Positions 58,360 to 64,000 of a stretch of DNA of 64,000 bases are shown one piece after another. Source of the DNA: Paraphoma chrysanthemicola (lineage: Eukaryota > Ascomycota > Dothideomycetes > Pleosporales > Phaeosphaeriaceae); the NCBI GenBank assembly GCA_020744225.1, contig JAGMWG010000009.1, positions 744,001-808,000 on the forward strand. The letters run 5' to 3'. Under the pieces are notes generated by a model that was not told the DNA's origin, searched no databases, and saw nothing but the letters and a program-made list of their open reading frames with translations. Positions within the stretch are counted from its first letter, which is position 1. Each line of letters starts with the position of its first letter. A program made the position numbers and the translations under genes.

Positions 58360-59123
58360 TTATAAACTCGGGCGCAGTGGTTATTTCTGATTAGCTGGAG
58401 TTTCTTGAGGCTTTGCAGATAAGACTTCTATGATGCGCGTCGTTCCCTGATGCCAAGCGACGGCTTGCGCGTCAGCCTGATCCTCATCTCGTCGATCTTG
58501 GGTCTCTTGTGCCACCCAGGACAGCCCCGGATTCAAAATCCCCACACGCAAGTTTCTTACGGGTGCCCAAAATGGCAGTCTGTGCATGCTCGGGCGATCG
58601 GCCTTGGCCTGGCGGCTTGGCTCGCGAGGATTTGAGAGGCGCCAAATCCCACTGCCGGCAAGATCCCAGCATCCGTTCATCCCGATTCGACGCACGCAAG
58701 TGTGAAACAAGCGAAGTTACCTGAGAAAATGCAAGGCTGCGTTTACCCGCCACGTACATCGTGGCTGTTCCCGCAAAGTCGCATGCGATCTAGCTAGATC
58801 GGGAAAGTGAAGCCAATGCTGTCAACGACATGGTGGTGTCTCGGCGCCGTCATAGGGCCTATACAAGGTCCAGTGTCGAAAAGGAAGGCTTCATGCACGT
58901 GCAGCGTTGTGTTCGGCCACGACGACTGACTCTTGCCATGCCTTGGTGTGCATGGCTTCGATCATGGTCGATCATGCCGCCTCAAGTATAAGATTGGGCG
59001 CAAGATCCTGCCAAAGTCATCACCACAACAACCACATTCAGCATCATCAAGTCTTCACAACCACTTAGCACTCAATCACATCTACAATCGCTCCCAATCC
59101 AACCAGACCTCACATCAGTCAAT
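58360..59123. other. Intergenic region, regulator to secreted-protein gene
   Basis: A 764-bp gap with the 3' flank of the regulator and the promoter of the secreted protein. Open minus-strand frames at 58381-58710 and 58484-58759 show no motif and overlap each other. A CA/CT-rich leader (about 59020-59120) precedes the next ATG. Confidence 0.45.
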
Positions 59124-59767
59124 ATGCTCTTCCAGAAGCTCGCCATCTTCAGCGCTCTTGCAGCTTTCGCCGCTGCTCAGGACATCAACCAGGACGATAT
59201 CCCGCAACAGTGCACCGCCGTTTGCGCCGAAGTTGTCACCATCTCCAGGCGCTGTGATGATACTACCAGTACGCTTTCAAGAAGAAAGGCGTATCGACCA
59301 GCACTGACTTCCGACTAGACGATGACCGCGCCGAACTCGACTGCGTCTGCCGCACCCCCAACGCCAACGTCCTCATCCCGACCTGCGAGGCCTGTGTCGC
59401 TCAATTCGACACTGACACCGACAACGATGACACTACTCCTGACCAGAACGGTACTTTCACCCCAACAATATGTTTCTTCACGATGTCTGACTAATGCACT
59501 CCAGATGTCCTTGAGGTCCTGACTCGCTGCAACTTCACCACCACAACTTACAACACCGCATCCGCCAACTCAATCTTGTCCTCTGTGGCTTCTTCTTTCG
59601 CATCTGCGTCTGGAACTGTTGCAGTGATTACTTCCGGCACTGTGGTCCGCACGACCTCGATTGCTGCGCAGACCAGTGCGCCACCGCAGCAGTCAGTTGC
59701 TGCTGCGCCGATGCAGACGGCTGCGATGGGTCTTGGTGCATTGGGCTTGGCTATGCACCTTTTGTAG
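59124..59767 (+). CDS. Small secreted Cys-rich protein with GPI-type C-terminus
   Basis: Predicted 179 residues from exons 59124-59268, 59319-59450 and 59505-59767. Both introns are about 50 bp and both fall after the first base of a codon. The N-terminus is a clear signal peptide (MLFQKLAIFSALAAFAAAQ). The mature part has a conserved-looking cysteine pattern: QQCTAVCAEV, RRCDD, LDCVCRTP, PTCEACVAQ and TRCNF, nine cysteines in all. The second half is Ser/Thr/Ala-rich and ends in a short hydrophobic stretch (MGLGALGLAMHLL), as in GPI-anchored fungal wall proteins. It is likely to be cell-wall or surface located. The spacing is not a clear CFEM domain. Similar proteins are often predicted as effectors in plant-associated fungi, but no role can be read here. 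It is convergent with the kinase-vWA gene. Confidence 0.85.
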
Positions 59768-60346
59768 ACTGTCGTAATCATCTGAGTCGAAAGAAAGGGC
59801 CTGATATATATTGCGGAGAGTGAGGAGCGATGGGATGGGAATGAGCGAAAGAAATGGAGTTATTACGGAATGATTGATCTGTAGGGATTGCACTTCTGGC
59901 ACATTTGGAGTATACTAGTCAATTGTGACTTGCACATGTCACTTGAATATACATACGATTGTTACACATCATATTGACAGGGTTTTGCTTTATGACTCGT
60001 GACATGATGCGCGTTGGGCGCAGTATCCTTCGATCGCAATGACATATGCTATGTAGTGCTTGCTAAGCATGCAACACGCCGTAATGACATGTTCAAGATT
60101 GTGCGTCGCTCGCTTTTCATGCTTCTCAAAACAATAACTGCCGAAGGATGATGCAGAACGCCGTCCCATGGGTATCTTAATCCGAACCTGAATCGCCAGA
60201 AATCTAACATCGCAAAATATATACATTGAAGCCAAAAAAGTAATCACACGATGCCTAAAGCGCAATGCAATGCATTTGCAGAATGCGATAAGAAGGACGC
60301 TAAATAGCGATGCTGCAATTCCACGCCGATGCAGGTGAAGGGAAGG
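59768..60346. other. Convergent intergenic region
   Basis: A 579-bp A+T-richer gap between the 3' ends of the secreted-protein gene and the kinase-vWA gene. It contains no gene. Confidence 0.5.
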
Positions 60347-63300
60347 TCATGCCGAGAATGGCTGTCGAGAATGCGATTGCCAGCTCTCCCTTCGCCGGCT
60401 ATGTGTACGCTCCAATGGTGCTGAATCTCTATAGCGATTACCAGGGCTTGAGCTGCGACCGGATGATGAGCGTGAAAGTGATGAGCGCGAAGGGGTGGGC
60501 GCCAGCAGTGCCGCTAGCTTATCTGACTCGCTATTTTCGTTGAACTTCCGGAAGAGTGCAATGAGCTCGTCGTAGTCAAAGGGAATACCAAGTTCCTGTG
60601 AATTAAGCTCGTCGTGCTCGCCAGTGATGCTACCTTTGAACATCTTGTCGACTGTTGCGCGCCAGGAGCAGTGGTCGACGATATCTCTATTCACGAGTCA
60701 GTTTTGGCGCATAGTGCATGAGCCTGAACAGGTAGAACTAACCCGAGCCCTCGGCGTCTACAAAGCTCATCATCGAGCTTTGTCAGCTTCTCCACACAAC
60801 ACTCGTCGAAGCGGATGAACTGAATGCCAAATTTCCGCTTGCCAGCTCGTTGGTGCTTTGTGACATCTTGGGCAAGATTGATGATGACGTTGTCCACTAG
60901 GCCTTCCATTGTTCGCTTCCAGACGCCATCGGTGAGAATGATGAGTGTCGTGGGTTTGCAGCCCTTCTCCGTCCATCTCTTGACTATTTCAGAGAGCGTT
61001 TGATGCATGTCTGTGTGATGCTCCATGCTGTCCGAATTGTCTGGCTGTGCGGCGTAAAGAGCTTTTCGGAATTTCTCTCGGCCTTCCTCGCCTTTGAGGC
61101 CAAATCTGTGGTGCTCGGTGTTGTCGATCGTGAACAATAGATCTAAACCGTCTTTGTCAAGGCCGGATGCCTTTTTGGCTAGGGTCTCGGCTATGAATAT
61201 AACTATAGGCCAGTGCCGTAGCATGGATGCTCCATTATCCAACACGAAAATCTGTAACCGTCAGAAGACTGTCATGATTCTTTTTGATAGCCCTACAATT
61301 TCTCGTTTATCGCCGTACGTTTCTGCGAGGCTCTTGTCTGCCTTACGCTGCTCGCGGCCAAGAAGACCTTTCATGGCTGTGCGGACTCCCTTTGGAGTCT
61401 CGGCATCGACCTGTCTTCGAACCTCACATATGGGGTAGGGTAGTTCCAAGGGGCTAGTTGGTAGTTTCATATTATAGCTCGACCTTGTCATACCAGGGGC
61501 TTGGTTCCGATTGGCAGTCTGGTTCGTGGTTGCAAAAAGTGTCGAAGGCGTACTTGCCGCATTGATGTCTGATGTGCCAATTTCGGTCGCCTGTGTTATG
61601 AAAATGTCCGGTTGAGGGAGACCAGGGCTCCCTTGCGGGGTTCGGTTACTGTTGAGTTCATACACCTCACCTGTGCCAGATTGAGTTCGACGTGGCGTGG
61701 GGCTATTGAGTTGAGGCACATGGCCACCATGCAGTTGTTGAACTTGACTCTGTTCCTTCGATGAAGCTGACGTGGATCTTGCCATTGGAATTGCAATGTC
61801 AGTCGCGGACGGTGCGTAGTATGGCCTGACGTAGCCACTCGAGTACTGTTCCTGTGGATACTGAGGTGACGAGGTGCTGGGGCTTCTATTTGTGTGACTA
61901 TGCGATGATAGCTTGTTCGATGACTCATGGACTGGGTGATGGGTATCAGGGTGCGTCTGGAAATTACGGAGAACGTCAATTCCAGCACTAATAGTGGGGT
62001 TTGCGCCTTCTATCGATTCGTCCCTCGCATTGGCGGATGAGATGACCTGTACAGGTATGTCTGGAGCGCTCTGTGGCCCACCGGACTGTGCACCATCTGT
62101 AGTGTGTGCTGGACGCCGAGGGCTGCCGTTGGAATAATATGAAAAGTCGTTAACGTTTCGATTATAATTTTGCACAGGCTGCTTTTCTCTCCGGATTGAC
62201 CCATAATGGGGGGTAGCACGATCACCATGAGCTTGGCGTGAAGATTCACCAATCCCAGCAGTCGCGACGTCCAAATCTTTGGGCCGACTAGCCTCCACAC
62301 GACCAAATACTGGCTTTTGAGATGCGCCATATTCGTCTCGAGATTTGTGCTCCAGCCCAGGGTTTCTCGGCTTTTCTTCTCGTTCGACTTCTGGGAATTC
62401 TGAAGCTGAATGGTCATGCACTGGGCTGTGCGTAATCGCGCCCTCGTGTGTCCCGCCGATTGATTTTTCGCCATTCTTTTCGATAAAAACATGGTTGCTC
62501 AGCTCTTTCATAATGATTGGAGTACGATAAGTGGTATGGCCGAGGGGAATACTCTTCAGTCTCTCAGTTTTCGAACATTTTTGCGAGGATCGCAGCGCTT
62601 CAATGGGTTGTGAAGGGGCTGGTGATGGGATAAGCAACGTCGACTTCGGTTTGGAGGAAATTTGTCTTTCCGCATCGTTGTTGATTTCCAGAAGGGCGCG
62701 CAGAACAGCGTCATCCGTATTTCGAGAAAACTCGTCGAGATTTGCAATCTCGCTTTGTGCCATCCTGACCAGGCTCTCCAGTTGCGAACACAAGGAAGTC
62801 ATCGCAAGGCGGTCGCGAACACTCGTTTGGAGCATATTGTTTTCCACGAGACGTAGCACGTGCGGAGTCATTGTATCCGAACATCGCAAATGCCCTCGTA
62901 AATAATCATGCCATCTCCGCACCTCTGGGAGAACCTCGATGCCGTTGTGGAATCGGTCGTAAGTCTTGCCATTCTTGTTATTCGATGGAGAGAGCCTTCT
63001 CAACTTTTCATATTGTCGGACACCCTGGAAGCCGAGCACCACCCAGGTGGCTGCCACAGATAGAACACAGCCAAATGACCATGTGTCTATGGACTGAGTG
63101 ACTTCTGATATTGTTCCGTCAGGCCTCTTCGCACGGGATACCTCAGGTGCACCTTTAACAAATGTTAGAATGCGTATATAGAGACGACAAGAAAGGCTCA
63201 CTGTAAGTGTCCGTGAAACCGTTTATGAACTCAGTCGGAACTCTTTCGCTGGTGGTGACAGGAGCAAATTTCGAGAGTCCAAAGTCAGCGAGCTTGAACT

Positions 63301-64000
63301 GGCCATGTACTCTGAGGATGTTGTCCGGCTTTATATCAGCATGCCATCTGTTACAATCTGTCAGACTGTGTTGGGACAGTATCCACTGAGCCCGAAAGAT
63401 TTGTGACTTACCCATGGAACTTGCGGGGCAATCCTCGCTCCCGCGGTATCTCTAAATTGTGAACGTGACGGATTGCCTTTGCTACCTCAAAGAGTGATTT
63501 CCAAAAGTCGATGATTTCTTCTGCCCTCACTGGAGGTATGTTGGTCTCATCCGCCCAGTATTCGTAAAGATCTTGCTCGCCAAACTCCAGGAGGAGATTG
63601 TATGTCTTGCGCTCCTCGGGATCTTGTGAGATAACGCCTTCGCCATAGTCGTGAGAATAACATCCCAAGCAGCGCACAATGGGCACTTCGGCGTTTATGT
63701 TCAACCCGGAGAATGCGTTGCGCTCCAGTTCATATATCGACTCTTTGTTCCCGATATACGATTTTAACGCCATCTGATAGCACTATTGACTCTGTCAGCG
63801 CGTACTATGACCACAGAGTGATCATTCGTACCTCACCAAACTCTGGGTCATTGACAATTGATTGTTTCAGCGCATCTCTGAGTGCATCGTCGCGAATCAG
63901 ATCTGCCTGCACAGCAACTCCATATATAGAAGCAGTAGCTCCTTTGTCCCCAAGTCGGATCTTACGACAAAACGGCACGATAACTTCCGTGCCTTGCAAG
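60347..64000 (-). CDS. Protein kinase - vWA domain fusion (5' end outside window)
   Basis: A large multidomain protein; about 1,126 residues lie in the window and its start is beyond position 64000. Exons: 64000-63832, 63773-63412, 63347-63202, 63152-61297, 61251-60743 and 60686-60347. The kinase comes first, with a glycine loop (LGDKGATASIYGV), the ATP lysine in MALKSY, the catalytic loop WHADIKPDN (Ala replaces the usual Arg of HRD), DFGLSKF and the activation-segment end TYSAPE. A hydrophilic linker of roughly 430 residues, Ser/Pro/Gln-rich and probably disordered, follows. The C-terminal part is a von Willebrand A domain (IFVLDNGASM as MIDAS, then LIILTDGVWK). A Ser/Arg-rich tail ends the protein. 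The linker-to-vWA join depends on a 45-bp intron (61252-61296). No partner gene indicates a pathway; a signalling scaffold is inferred. Confidence 0.9.

Overview
The window is a stretch of filamentous ascomycete nuclear DNA. The genes carry short introns (about 45-95 bp) with GTAAGT/GTACGT-type donors, and the products are typical of Pezizomycotina: a WOPR-family regulator, a Zn2Cys6 regulator, a 14-TM MFS transporter, NIPA/DUF803, and a kinase-vWA fusion. Gene content and long intergenic gaps suggest a Dothideomycete, possibly Mycosphaerellales-like. That placement is inference and no rRNA or marker gene confirms it. I support 17 protein-coding genes and one decayed gene. All exon boundaries were worked out by eye from splice signals and reading frame.

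Layout. 1-8.5 kb: 3' part of nuclear cap-binding CBP80, a NIPA-like Mg2+ transporter, then a divergent pair made of a trypsin-like protease with a full His-Asp-Ser triad and an unknown protein anchored by a C-terminal membrane helix. 8.5-24 kb: a WOR1/RYP1/SGE1-type WOPR regulator (minus strand) with 3.8 kb of apparently non-coding DNA downstream and 9.8 kb upstream. 24-25.8 kb: a TEX30/KANL3-like hydrolase and the RNase MRP subunit RMP1. 25.8-33.6 kb: no supportable gene. 33.6-35.6 kb: a Mei2-like RNA-binding protein. 38-42.3 kb: two small conserved-looking unknowns and RAI1/DXO decapping nuclease. 42.3-46.2 kb: an array of degenerate repeats sharing a 20-bp core, enclosing a decayed zinc-binding gene. 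46.2-50.8 kb: divergent SEC15 (exocyst) and LYS9 (lysine biosynthesis). 51.8-58.4 kb: a DHA2-type MFS exporter divergent from a Zn2Cys6 transcription factor, with a CCG-N3-CGG site and a 31-bp-arm hairpin between them. 59-64 kb: a small secreted Cys-rich GPI-type protein and a protein kinase-vWA fusion that runs off the right edge.

Housekeeping genes (CBP80, RMP1, RAI1, SEC15, LYS9) are interspersed with regulatory and accessory loci. CBP80, RMP1, RAI1 and Mei2 all act on RNA but show no operon-like arrangement. The best places for a second look are the repeat array with its decayed gene, the long WOR1 upstream region, the protease/membrane-protein pair, and the exporter/regulator pair with its palindrome.
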